This document shows positions 1-8,000 of a stretch of 64,000 nucleotides of DNA, piece by piece. Where the stretch lies: NCBI GenBank assembly GCA_934364795.1, contig CAKRMK010000012.1, forward strand, positions 19,852-83,851, read 5' to 3'. How positions within the stretch are numbered: the stretch's first letter is position 1; the number at the start of each line of letters is the position of its first letter. The position numbers and the translations under genes were made by a program. Source of the DNA: an uncultured Blautia sp. GTDB lineage: Bacteria > Bacillota > Clostridia > Lachnospirales > Lachnospiraceae. The notes beneath the pieces were generated by a model that did not search any database, had not been told where the DNA came from, and worked only from the letters and a program-made list of their open reading frames with translations.

Positions 1-1257
1 GTCCTCCAAAGACAGATCCTTCTGATTCAGCTTGATCAGATACGTACCAAGCTCATCCTCGTATCGGTCTACCTTTGATTCAATTTTTTCCACGCGGAAT
101 GCATTTTCCTCATCGAACTGATCCAGAAGTCCAAAGGAAAGCTTCAAGGCATTTCTGGACTGTTCTGCCATTTTCTTTGCTGCTGTTTTACTCTGCTCAA
201 TGGCGATTCCAGGATTGCTTAAGAAACGGGATTCCAGGATCATAAACTCCTGATCTTCTGCAGAAATTGCTTTTTCCTCTTTGGTATCACGAATTGTTGC
301 ACATGCCATTTTCACTAATACATCTCCAAATGGAAGAAGTACAACAGTTGCAATAATATTAAATGCACTGTGAATTACTGCAATTCCAGCCGGACCTGCA
401 ACTTCATTTATAAAGGAAAAATGTAAAAATGTATTTAACAGATAAAATACACCCATAAAAGCAATGGTACCTACAATATTAAAATACAAATGAACTACTG
501 CGGCGCGCTTTGCATTTTTTGTAGCACCAATGGAAGAAAGCATTGCTGTAATACAGGTTCCAATGTTTTGTCCCATAATGATTGGAAGTGCTGTGCCATA
601 CTGTACTGCACCTGTTACACAAAGTGCCTGTAAAATACCAACTGATGCAGAGGATGACTGAATAATTGCTGTAAGTAATGCCCCTGCAAGCACACCTAAT
701 ACAGGATTGGAGAATTTCAGCAAAATATTTGTAAATTCAGGTACCTGTGCCAGAGGTTTTACTGCGCCGCTCATGGTGTTCATTCCGAACATAAGCACTG
801 CAAAGCCAACCATAATATTTCCAATATCTTTTTTCTTCTCATCGTGGAGAAATACAATAAAAATAACTCCGATCAATGCCAGAATCGGTGAAAATGAACT
901 TGGATTCAGAAGTTTTACAAAGAAGTTGGAACTTTCAATTCCTGCAAGACTTAAGATCCATGCTGTGATTGTGGTACCGATATTTGCTCCCATAATAAAG
1001 CCTACAGCCTGGGACAAATGCATAATCCCAGAGTTTACAAAACCGACTACCATAACTGTGGTCGCTGACGATGACTGGATTACTGCTGTTACAGCAGCAC
1101 CTACCAGCACTGCTTTTATTCTGTTTGAAGAAAGATTTTCCAGAATCTTCTCCAGTTTTCCGCCGGACAGCTTTTCAAGTCCTTCTCCCATAACCTGCAT
1201 TCCGTACAAGAACATTGCCAGTCCTCCCAGCAAAGTCAGGATGCTAAATAAATCCAT
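1..1257 (-). CDS. Na/Pi cotransporter family protein (NptA/YjbB-like), partial
   Basis: Sodium-dependent phosphate transporter of the inner membrane; the 3' end runs off the left edge, leaving about 419 codons. The translation begins with a hydrophobic helix (LTLLGGLAMFLYGMQVMGEG) and carries the two inverted QSSSA repeats (AVIQSSSATTVM and AIIQSSSASVG) that mark the Na_Pi_cotrans family. The last 80 or so visible residues are charged and helical, as in the PhoU-like cytoplasmic domain these proteins carry. The start is the ATG at 1257, preceded by AGGAGAG. Upstream lie repeated TTTACA/TTAACA words that could be PhoP sites. Family assignment is firm; the exact substrate is inferred from the family. 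Confidence 0.9.
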   Translation of the reverse strand, partial: MDLFSILTLLGGLAMFLYGMQVMGEGLEKLSGGKLEKILENLSSNRIKAVLVGAAVTAVIQSSSATTVMVVGFVNSGIMHLSQAVGFIMGANIGTTITAWILSLAGIESSNFFVKLLNPSSFSPILALIGVIFIVFLHDEKKKDIGNIMVGFAVLMFGMNTMSGAVKPLAQVPEFTNILLKFSNPVLGVLAGALLTAIIQSSSASVGILQALCVTGAVQYGTALPIIMGQNIGTCITAMLSSIGATKNAKRAAVVHLYFNIVGTIAFMGVFYLLNTFLHFSFINEVAGPAGIAVIHSAFNIIATVVLLPFGDVLVKMACATIRDTKEEKAISAEDQEFMILESRFLSNPGIAIEQSKTAAKKMAEQSRNALKLSFGLLDQFDEENAFRVEKIESKVDRYEDELGTYLIKLNQKDLSLED

Positions 1258-1369
1258 TTCTTTTTCCTCTCCTTTTTCATTTGATTGATTGTATTTTGTT
1301 ATGTTATTGAGTTTCTTTTGTTTATAAATCTAATATAGGTACTCATTGTAAAATTTCGTGGGAGAGGAA

Positions 1370-1397
1370 TGTTAAATCTATGTAAAATACTTTACAT
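1370..1397 (-). promoter_or_regulatory. Candidate Pho-box region upstream of the Na/Pi cotransporter
   Basis: Read on the minus strand, this stretch has TTTACA and TTAACA words in direct repeat with an 11-base period, overlapping an inverted repeat (ATGTAAA, 4 bases, TTTACAT reading across). More TTTACA-like words lie at about 1340-1355 and 1434-1440. Firmicute PhoP binds direct repeats of TT(A/T/C)ACA spaced by about 5 bases, and the gene downstream is a phosphate transporter. The site is inferred from pattern and context only; AT-rich DNA produces such words by chance. Confidence 0.35.
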
Positions 1398-1444
1398 TTC
1401 CTTTATTTTCCTGTGTTGGTAAAAATTATAAGAATGTAAAATTT

Positions 1445-1508
1445 AAAAAAAGCCCCTGTCAGAATGGTATAAAATATGATCCGCACATTTTACATAATTC
1501 TAACAGGG
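1445..1508 (-). terminator. Intrinsic terminator of greA
   Basis: On the minus strand CCCTGTTAGAAT pairs with ATTCTGACAGGG across a loop of about 35 bases and is followed by GGCTTTTTTT. It begins 34 bases after the greA stop. Confidence 0.8.
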
Positions 1509-1541
1509 AGAGTTTTTCTTTCTTTATTTAATTTATAGTTT

Positions 1542-2042
1542 TTAAAATCCTCTTATTTCTTCTTCCTCTGAATGGGTCTTGTCAATAGAACGGATTTCCA
1601 GAAAATAACTGTAATTGTCATTAACTTTAACTTCTACACGGTCACCTACTTTATGCCCTTTCAGCGCCATGCCTATAGGAGAATCAATGCTGATACGGTT
1701 TTCCATGGAATTTCCGCGAATGGAAGTTACCAGTTTATATTTCTCGATTTCATCGTCTTCCTCGAAATACACTTCCACAATATCATCCATTCCAACCTCA
1801 TCGCTGCCTGATTTGTCCGACACAATTGTTGCTGTTTTCAGCATATTCTCCAGATAGCGAATCCGGCTTTCATTCTGGTTCTTATGACGCTTGGCTGCAT
1901 AATACTCAAAATTCTCACTTAAATCTCCCTGGGCACGGGCTTCTTTTACAGCTTCGATTGCTTCCTTACGGACAACCAGCTTACGATGCTCAATTTCCTG
2001 CTCTATTTTCTCTACATCTTTTTGGGTAAGTTTCTCTCTCAT
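1542..2042 (-). CDS. greA: Transcription elongation factor GreA
   Basis: GreA rescues backtracked RNA polymerase by stimulating cleavage of the nascent transcript through the secondary channel. At 166 aa it is close to the usual 155-165. The N-terminal coiled coil carries the signature ARAQGDLSENFEYYAAK (about residues 35-51), whose acidic Asp and Glu at the coiled-coil tip coordinate the catalytic metal. The C-terminal half is the FKBP-like domain (SPIGMALKGHKVGD). It is monocistronic: a promoter at 2067-2095 and a terminator at 1445-1508 enclose it. A MITE sits just upstream of the -35 box. Confidence 0.95.
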   Translation of the reverse strand: MREKLTQKDVEKIEQEIEHRKLVVRKEAIEAVKEARAQGDLSENFEYYAAKRHKNQNESRIRYLENMLKTATIVSDKSGSDEVGMDDIVEVYFEEDDEIEKYKLVTSIRGNSMENRISIDSPIGMALKGHKVGDRVEVKVNDNYSYFLEIRSIDKTHSEEEEIRGF

Positions 2043-2066
2043 GTCTGTACATCTCCTTTAGGTCTT

Positions 2067-2095
2067 ACCTTATCAGACAGAAGCCTTTTTGTCAA
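2067..2095 (-). promoter_or_regulatory. greA promoter
   Basis: TTGACA (2090-2095) and TAAGGT (2067-2072) are separated by 17 bases, about 25 bases before the greA start. The -35 box is consensus and the -10 is weak. The -35 box overlaps the left copy of the MITE target duplication, so the insertion lies directly against this promoter. Confidence 0.55.
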
Positions 2096-2098
2096 TTT

Positions 2099-2241
2099 GT
2101 TACTGTTCACTCCGTTCACAGCAACACGCTCCGCGATGCACAGAAATCATGCTTTGCATGATTTCGCGCCGAGGTTCTCGGTTTTTCTGTGAGCCTTGCT
2201 CACAAAAAACACCTCGCGGAATATTACCAGTGAACAGTAAC
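2099..2241. mobile_element. MITE-like element, 143 bp, with 12-bp TIRs and 8-bp TSD
   Basis: The ends are perfect 12-bp inverted repeats, GTTACTGTTCAC at 2099-2110 and GTGAACAGTAAC at 2230-2241. The element is flanked by the direct repeat GTCAATTT at 2091-2098 and 2242-2249, which is what a transposition target duplication looks like. The interior has hairpins (AAATCATGC/GCATGATTT and GTGAGC/GCTCAC) and no plausible gene. The first 40 bases recur inverted at 50278-50318. I see no transposase in the window that could move it; the family is not one I can name. Confidence 0.75.
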
Positions 2242-2278
2242 GTCAATTTGTCAAACTGATTTAAATAGCAAGTTTAAC

Positions 2279-2307
2279 TTGACTTTTTTATATTGCAAAA
2301 GTAAAAT
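2279..2307 (+). promoter_or_regulatory. Promoter of the secreted protein gene at 2377
   Basis: TTGACT (2279-2284), 17 bases, then TAAAAT (2302-2307). It lies 70 bases before the GTG start and just right of the MITE. Confidence 0.6.
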
Positions 2308-2376
2308 TTAGTTATCAGTAAGTCGTGCAGGTTTTACCAAATGTATGTAAAATTTATAATTTAGGAGGGAAAAAGT

Positions 2377-3120
2377 GTGAAAAAATATTTCAAAAAATTA
2401 TCCTGTGCACTCTTAACTTTCGTTATGGTTCTGGCTATGACACCACTTGGAGTTAGTGCAGCAGATATTTCTTATGAGAAGAGTTCTGTTATTTACTTTT
2501 CTGGTTCTAACAACTATAACAGTCTCTATATTGGTGATCTTTCTTCCAAACAGAAAATTGCAAAATCTTCTGTTAAGGTATCCGGAAGTGCCATCAAACT
2601 GCAAGCCCTTGATAAGAACAGTTGGTCCAATCAGTCCGAATATTTCACAACTGGTGTGAAACCTTATTCCTATTCCAGCAATACCTATTACATCAGATAC
2701 CAGATCAAAAAGACAGGAAATGCCAAAATTTCCTTTAAAGTAGGAAGCAAAACTTATACTTCCACAGTTAAGATTCTTCCATACACCAACCCACTTTCCA
2801 AACTGACAGTTACCGGTGTAAAGGGAAACCTGGCTTCCAAATTCAAAAAGAGCGGTTCTGCAACTGCAAAAGTTTCAAAAGCACAGAAAAATGCAACAAT
2901 TCAGTGCAAAGCAGCGAAAAACTGGAAGATTACAAGCATTACTTATAATGACAATGTTAAGAAGCTTTACCGTAACATCAATTCCCAGAACGGAGTAGGT
3001 GTTGCCAGCCTTTCCCTTCCAATCGGAAGCCTTTCTGCAAAGAGTGGAAATTATCTTAACGTCAACCTTTATAACACACAGACACACGGCTATGTAAACT
3101 GCACACTTGAATTAAACTAA
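2377..3120 (+). CDS. Secreted protein of unknown function
   Basis: A 247-aa exported protein. Residues 1-29 form a Sec signal peptide: KKYFKK, a hydrophobic core, then GVSAADIS with likely cleavage after VSA. The mature part is rich in Ser, Lys, Thr and Asn, low in cysteine, and looks beta-rich; around residues 140-165 (LTVTGVKGNLASKFKKSG) it has the flavour of Ig-like surface domains, but I cannot assign a family. The GTG start at 2377 is chosen because AGGAGGG lies 7 bases upstream and the signal peptide begins there. It has its own promoter (2279-2307) and is followed by a strong bidirectional terminator, so it is monocistronic. Confidence 0.75.
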   Translation: MKKYFKKLSCALLTFVMVLAMTPLGVSAADISYEKSSVIYFSGSNNYNSLYIGDLSSKQKIAKSSVKVSGSAIKLQALDKNSWSNQSEYFTTGVKPYSYSSNTYYIRYQIKKTGNAKISFKVGSKTYTSTVKILPYTNPLSKLTVTGVKGNLASKFKKSGSATAKVSKAQKNATIQCKAAKNWKITSITYNDNVKKLYRNINSQNGVGVASLSLPIGSLSAKSGNYLNVNLYNTQTHGYVNCTLELN

Positions 3121-3189
3121 GTACAAGTACATTTTATAAATGTACATCAGGCTGTATTTATGAAATGATCTATGCACGACTGAATCCTT

Positions 3190-3246
3190 TAAAATACCTG
3201 CCATGAAATATAGATTAATTTCTATTTTCACTGGCAGGTATTTTTA
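3190..3246. terminator. Bidirectional terminator between the secreted protein and the CarD remnant
   Basis: TACCTGCC and GGCAGGTA pair across a loop that itself contains a smaller hairpin, with a T-run on the plus side (ATTTTTATTTC) and an A-rich tract on the other. It overlaps the last codons of the CarD-like reading frame, which suggests that frame ends in non-native sequence. Confidence 0.75.
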
Positions 3247-3610
3247 TTTCAAAAAAATTCAATTTATATATTTTTTCCGAGTTTTCAATCTTCTCACTGA
3301 TATAGTCCACTACTTTTCCTTTTGGAATTCCAAGCAGCAGGGAAATGGTTTTGATCATCCGTACCAGATTCCGGCTGTCACAGCTTTTCATACATTCTTT
3401 ATAACAGGTTTCCCGGAGTTTTTCATTTGAAATATCAAGAGTCTCCATCCTTGACATGTCTCCAAGAAGTTCCTCCACTTCTTCTTTTGTCATAATCCTT
3501 CGAAGAGCCACTTTGGAATTTTCAACCGGAGTAAAAATCGTTCCGCCTGTACCATTTTCAGGACGGAGTACATAGTACAGTCGGTCTTTTGGAACCCCTT
3601 CCATTTCCAT
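3215..3610 (-). pseudogene. Remnant of a CarD-family RNA polymerase-binding regulator
   Basis: CarD-family proteins bind RNA polymerase through an N-terminal Tudor-like domain and DNA through a helical C-terminal domain. This 131-aa frame starts abruptly at MEGVPKDRLYYVLRPE, inside the RNA polymerase-interacting domain: the usual first 20 or so residues (the IGDYIVYG-type strand) are absent, and no ribosome site precedes the frame. It continues through TIFTPVENSKVALRRI and the helix SNEKLRETCYKECMKSCD, then jumps to LLGIPKGKVVDYI, lacking the roughly 40 residues that normally link these helices. It is therefore missing its N-terminus and an internal segment. Intact paralogues are common in Lachnospiraceae; the alignment is from memory. 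Confidence 0.7.
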
Positions 3611-3635
3611 AAATTACATATTTTTTTGTGCAAAA

Positions 3636-6500
3636 TTACAATGTCTTTTTCCCAAGCCTCACTTCTTCCATCAGCTTTGCAGTTTCTTCATCAGCATGAT
3701 CAAACAGATAGGTGTGGCTTGACTGTCGGTGTAAATGCCATTCCTGACGCATCAGCTTTTTAGTTTCCTCGATTTCTTCTTTCAAACCTCTTGCAGAAAT
3801 GCGGTTTGCACCCTGTCCCATGATAATGATCTGCTCCAGACCATCAGATGTGGCAACGGTTACCTGGTGCTGTCTGCCAATTTTATGAACTGTTTTTTCT
3901 ATATACTGATCCGCCGTCTCTGCCTCTTTCGTATAGACAACATGAATGTTATGATAAGTAAGCACCTCTTCCTGATGCCCTTCAACCTTGTAAGCATCAA
4001 ACACCAGAATCAGTGTACATTTTTTAAAGCCCTGATAATTACATAAAATATCCATAAGCTTTGTCTGTGCTGCACGGACATCCCCATCTGCCAGTTCTTT
4101 CAGCTCTGGCCAGGAAAAAATAATATTATAACCATCTACCAGAAGATATTCTTCCTGGTCTTTTTTCCGAATCTGACTGCCACCTGATGATGGCGAAGCT
4201 GTCACCACTTTTTTATAGGAATATGCTCTGTCACGTTTTACAGGTCCAAATGTTCTCTCAAAAATCGCCTGAAGTTCTTTGTCATCCTCATAGCTTCCCC
4301 TGTACGCTGACTTTGGCGGCTGATAGACTGTTGAATTTTTTTCTGTACCTTGAGGCTCATTGCCTTTTTCCTGCTCATCGTCTCCTGGCAGATCATCAAA
4401 TTCCGTCATGACACCTGTATCCAGATGCATGTACTCTTCCACTTGATACCAGGGCACTACAAAGCCTGCTCCATGAGCACAAAATACAGAACCTGTTGGA
4501 TTATCCAGATCACGTTCCGAATCATAACCAATCTGCTCCACAATTTCATCCTGATTTTTGCAAGGCTCATATCCCTTCAGACTGCAAAACAGTCTTCCAA
4601 GCCCTCTTGTGTAGGAAACAACTTCTTTCTGATAGTCACGCATAGCCGAAACTGGTGCTTTTCCCTTTAAAACAGCAGTCATATCTTCTGTTTCCGGCGG
4701 CAGGATCGTTCCCTGCATTTTCTGGATGTCTGTCATAACTCTGCCAACTGTGTCCACAGGAACCTCAAGACGAAATTCATAATAGGGCTCCAGTAAAATA
4801 CTTTTTGCTTTTTTCAGTCCCTGACGAATGGCACGGTAAGTTGCCTGGCGGAAATCACCGCCCTCTGTATGCTTCTGATGAGCCCTTCCGGTTAGCAGGG
4901 TAATCTGCATATCTGTAACCGGAGCACCTGTAAGCACTCCCCGATGTTCCTTTTCTTCCAGATGCGTAAGAATCAGCCTCTGCCAGTTCCGATCCAGCAC
5001 ATCCTCACTGCATGCGGTAAAAAACTGCAGTCCGCTTCCTGGTTCTCCTGGTTCCAGAAGCAGATGTACCTCTGCATAGTGGCGCAGGGGTTCAAAATGT
5101 CCCACGCCTTCTACTGGTTCTGCAATGGTTTCTTTGTATACGATATTTCCTGTTCCAAAGTCTACCGCTACATGAAAACGTTCCCAGATCAGTCGTTTCA
5201 GAATCTCGATCTGAACATCTCCCATAAGCATGGCATGAATTTCTCCCAACTGCTCGTCCCATACAATATGAAGCTGGGGATCCTCCTCTTCCAGCTCTTT
5301 CAACTTTTTCAGCATCTGGTGCACATCACAGCCTTCTGGAAGAATAATACGGTAATTTAAAACCGGCTCCAGAACCGGCATATTAGAATTCTCTGTAATT
5401 CCAAGCCCCTGTCCTGGAAAAGTATGGGTAAGCCCGGTCACAGCGCATACAGTTCCGGCAGGCGCTTCTTTTGCCAATTCAAATTTAGCACCGGAATAGA
5501 TACGGATCTGATCTGCTTTTTCTTCCCAAACTTCTTCTCCTGCTGCCACATTTCCCTTGCTCGTAGTAAGGAGTTCTTTTACCTTCAGGGTTCCTCCCGT
5601 AATTTTCATATAGGAAAGACGATTTCCCTGATCATCCCTTGCGATCTTATAAACTTTGGCACCAAAAGCTTCCGGATATGTAGGCCGCCTGGTATATTTA
5701 TCAATACCACGTATAAGATTCTCTACTCCATCCATTTTCAGTGCAGAACCAAAATAGCATGGAAAAACTTTTCGTTCTGCGATCAGAGCTGTAACCTCTT
5801 CCCTTGTCACGCTGCCGGTTTCCAGATATTTTTCCAGAAGAGCTTCCTCACACATTGCAAGGCTTTCCAGCAGTTCTTCTGTAAGCTCATCTGCTTCTTC
5901 TGATTTTTCTTCATGCTTATTTTTTAAGTTTTCCTCGGATTCTCTTACGGCTTTTCTTTCGGCTTTTCCTTCAGCTTTTCCTTCAGTGCTTTCTTTCACT
6001 TTTGGCTCAAAATCCATACAGTTCTCACTTAAGCGTTTCTTCAGTTCTTCCAGAAGCCTGTCATGATCCGTTCCGTTCTGGTCCATTTTGTTCACAAAAA
6101 TAAAAGTTGGAATGTGATACCGTTCCAACAGCTTCCATAATGTAACTGTATGTCCCTGTACCCCGTCAGCTCCATTGATTACCAGAATCCCATAATCCAG
6201 AACCTGTAAAGTACGCTCCATCTCTGCCGAAAAATCAACATGTCCCGGCGTGTCCAGCAGTGTAACACGGGTATCTGCCAGATCTATGATTGCCTGCTTG
6301 GAAAAAATAGTAATTCCACGTTCCCTTTCAAGGGGAGAAGTATCCAGATATGCATCCTTATGATCCACTCTTCCCAATTTGCGGATTTTTCCGCTCAAAT
6401 ATAAAAGTGCCTCTGACAATGTTGTCTTTCCTGCATCAACATGTGCCAGAATTCCTATACTTAAGTTTTTTTCAGGATTATTTCCAAAAGTCTCTGCCAC
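3636..6500 (-). CDS. TetM/EF-G-like translational GTPase fused to a NYN (YacP/Rae1-like) domain
   Basis: A 954-aa two-part protein. The first 650 or so residues are a ribosomal-protection-type GTPase: G1 AHVDAGKTT (residues 19-27), G2 RGITIF, G3 DTPGH and G4 NKMD, followed by EF-G-like domains II, III, IV (with TYRAIRQGLKKAKS) and V. After an acidic linker, about residues 780-945 form a NYN domain (LLVDGYNIIFSWPEL at its start, TLILVFDAYKV, VATSDGLEQIIIMGQGA) of the YacP/Rae1 kind, a ribosome-associated endoribonuclease in Bacillus. A Lys/Glu-rich repetitive insertion (EGKAEGKAERKAV) interrupts the GTPase domain near residues 165-210. The GTG start at 6500 follows AGGGGG. The annotation fits a factor that enters the ribosomal A site and cuts mRNA; tetracycline resistance is not shown. 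Confidence 0.88.
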   Translation of the reverse strand: MAETFGNNPEKNLSIGILAHVDAGKTTLSEALLYLSGKIRKLGRVDHKDAYLDTSPLERERGITIFSKQAIIDLADTRVTLLDTPGHVDFSAEMERTLQVLDYGILVINGADGVQGHTVTLWKLLERYHIPTFIFVNKMDQNGTDHDRLLEELKKRLSENCMDFEPKVKESTEGKAEGKAERKAVRESEENLKNKHEEKSEEADELTEELLESLAMCEEALLEKYLETGSVTREEVTALIAERKVFPCYFGSALKMDGVENLIRGIDKYTRRPTYPEAFGAKVYKIARDDQGNRLSYMKITGGTLKVKELLTTSKGNVAAGEEVWEEKADQIRIYSGAKFELAKEAPAGTVCAVTGLTHTFPGQGLGITENSNMPVLEPVLNYRIILPEGCDVHQMLKKLKELEEEDPQLHIVWDEQLGEIHAMLMGDVQIEILKRLIWERFHVAVDFGTGNIVYKETIAEPVEGVGHFEPLRHYAEVHLLLEPGEPGSGLQFFTACSEDVLDRNWQRLILTHLEEKEHRGVLTGAPVTDMQITLLTGRAHQKHTEGGDFRQATYRAIRQGLKKAKSILLEPYYEFRLEVPVDTVGRVMTDIQKMQGTILPPETEDMTAVLKGKAPVSAMRDYQKEVVSYTRGLGRLFCSLKGYEPCKNQDEIVEQIGYDSERDLDNPTGSVFCAHGAGFVVPWYQVEEYMHLDTGVMTEFDDLPGDDEQEKGNEPQGTEKNSTVYQPPKSAYRGSYEDDKELQAIFERTFGPVKRDRAYSYKKVVTASPSSGGSQIRKKDQEEYLLVDGYNIIFSWPELKELADGDVRAAQTKLMDILCNYQGFKKCTLILVFDAYKVEGHQEEVLTYHNIHVVYTKEAETADQYIEKTVHKIGRQHQVTVATSDGLEQIIIMGQGANRISARGLKEEIEETKKLMRQEWHLHRQSSHTYLFDHADEETAKLMEEVRLGKKTL

Positions 6501-6555
6501 GGAAAATCCCCCTTTCTGTACTGTGAAGATAAAATCTTAACTTTATTATCATAAC

Positions 6556-6584
6556 ATAATATGATATCCGGGTCAAAAGGTCAA
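6556..6584 (-). promoter_or_regulatory. Promoter of the GTPase-NYN gene
   Basis: TTGACC (6579-6584), 17 bases, TATTAT (6556-6561), about 55 bases ahead of the GTG start. Confidence 0.5.
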
Positions 6585-6642
6585 AAAGCCGTTTATATTG
6601 TATTAGAGCCTGCATTTAGTTTTATTTTAAAATTATTTTATC

Positions 6643-6670
6643 TTTACAATATTTGATAACATGATATAAT
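6643..6670 (+). promoter_or_regulatory. Promoter of the alcohol/aldehyde dehydrogenase pair
   Basis: TTTACA (6643-6648), 16 bases, TATAAT (6665-6670), 61 bases before the ATG at 6732. It is divergent from the GTPase promoter. Confidence 0.55.
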
Positions 6671-6731
6671 CTCATACAGGATTAAAACCGTATAAAAAGT
6701 TCCTGATACCAAGAAAGTGAGATACTATATT

Positions 6732-7949
6732 ATGAACCCTTTAAGAAAAATATATTGCAGAATTTTTCAAAATGTCTTTAAATTTGCCCTTCCATTTCTG
6801 CCTTACCGCAACCCTGAGATCATCGGTAGTCTGAAAGCTGTGCCAGATGTACTGATCAAGAAAAAATGTGAAAATGTACTGATTATCACAGATGCCGGAA
6901 TTCACAAACTTGGACTTACTGCCCGACTTGAAAAGGCATTGACAGATAATGGCATCTCTTATATCCTTTATGATAAAACAGTAGCAAATCCCACAACCGA
7001 AAATGTGGCTGAAGCTCTTGAGCTTTACCATTCAAACAGCTGCAAAGCGATTATCGGTTTCGGTGGTGGCTCCAGTATGGACTGTGCCAAGGCAGTAGGC
7101 GCCAGAGTTGCCAAGCCCCGTCAATCTCTTGCAAAAATGAAAGGAATTCTGAAAGTCCACAAAAAGCTGCCTCTTCTTATTGCCGTTCCAACTACCGCTG
7201 GAACAGGCAGTGAAACAACTTTGGCAGCTGTTATTGTAGATGCACAGACCAGGCACAAATATGCAATCAACGATTTTCCCCTGATTCCACGTTATGCTGT
7301 TCTGGACCCTAAAGTTACTTTAAGTCTTCCGCCGTTTATTACAGCAACCACAGGAATGGATGCACTGACCCATGCAGTTGAAGCTTATATCGGTAATTCT
7401 ACTACTCCGGGAACCAGAAAGAATGCTCTCGATGCAGTAAAATTAATTTTCGAAAATCTGGATACCGCTTATACAGATGGTTCCAATAAAGAAGCCCGCC
7501 GCAACATGCTCCGTGCATCTTACTTTGCAGGCTGCGCTTTCACAAAATCTTATGTGGGTTATGTACATGCAGTGGCCCATTCTCTTGGTGGACAGTACAA
7601 TGTACCTCACGGACTTGCAAACGCAGTACTTCTTCCCTATGTTCTGGAAGCCTATGGAAAAACCATCCACAAAAAACTGGCAGCTTTAGCTGTTGCAGCT
7701 GGTGTGGCAACAAAAGAAACACCTGTAGAAGAAGCTGCTTCAGACTTTATCCAGGCAATCAAGGACATGAAAGCCCGATTTGGTATCGGAGATTTTATTC
7801 CTGAAATTCAGGAAGAGGATATACCGAAACTGTCCCATTATGCGGACAAAGAAGCGAATCCCCTTTATCCGGTTCCTGTACTTATGGATGCCGGCGAACT
7901 GGAAAAATTTTATTATATGCTGATACCTGGCAACCTAAAGCGTGTTTGA
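6732..7949 (+). CDS. Iron-containing alcohol dehydrogenase
   Basis: Group III NAD(P)H-dependent alcohol dehydrogenase, which interconverts alcohols and aldehydes in the cytoplasm. The N-terminal domain has the nucleotide-binding loop GFGGGSSMDCAKAVG. The C-terminal helical domain has the metal-site histidines in THAVEAYI, HAVAHSLGG and NVPHGLANAVLLP. I chose the ATG at 6732 (about 405 aa) over a GTG 15 bases upstream because AAGTGAG lies at better spacing, though both are possible. The gene is followed 51 bases later by an aldehyde dehydrogenase in the same direction, so the pair probably handles both steps of an alcohol-aldehyde-acid conversion. The substrate is not deducible. Confidence 0.9.
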   Translation: MNPLRKIYCRIFQNVFKFALPFLPYRNPEIIGSLKAVPDVLIKKKCENVLIITDAGIHKLGLTARLEKALTDNGISYILYDKTVANPTTENVAEALELYHSNSCKAIIGFGGGSSMDCAKAVGARVAKPRQSLAKMKGILKVHKKLPLLIAVPTTAGTGSETTLAAVIVDAQTRHKYAINDFPLIPRYAVLDPKVTLSLPPFITATTGMDALTHAVEAYIGNSTTPGTRKNALDAVKLIFENLDTAYTDGSNKEARRNMLRASYFAGCAFTKSYVGYVHAVAHSLGGQYNVPHGLANAVLLPYVLEAYGKTIHKKLAALAVAAGVATKETPVEEAASDFIQAIKDMKARFGIGDFIPEIQEEDIPKLSHYADKEANPLYPVPVLMDAGELEKFYYMLIPGNLKRV

Positions 7950-8000
7950 AAAATTATTTATCAATCTATATTTATTGCTTTATAAGGAAAGGAAAATGTT

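Noticed and set aside
707-1288. Plus-strand frame of 193 codons
   Set aside because: It is the antisense shadow of the Na/Pi cotransporter gene, with no ribosome site or family resemblance.
3735-5903. Several plus-strand frames of 70-160 codons
   Set aside because: All lie opposite the GTPase-NYN gene and have biased composition typical of antisense shadows.
3636-6500. Annotation as a tetracycline resistance gene
   Set aside because: Although TetM-like, it carries a NYN fusion and an insertion; such fusions are core-genome proteins in Lachnospiraceae and resistance is not shown.
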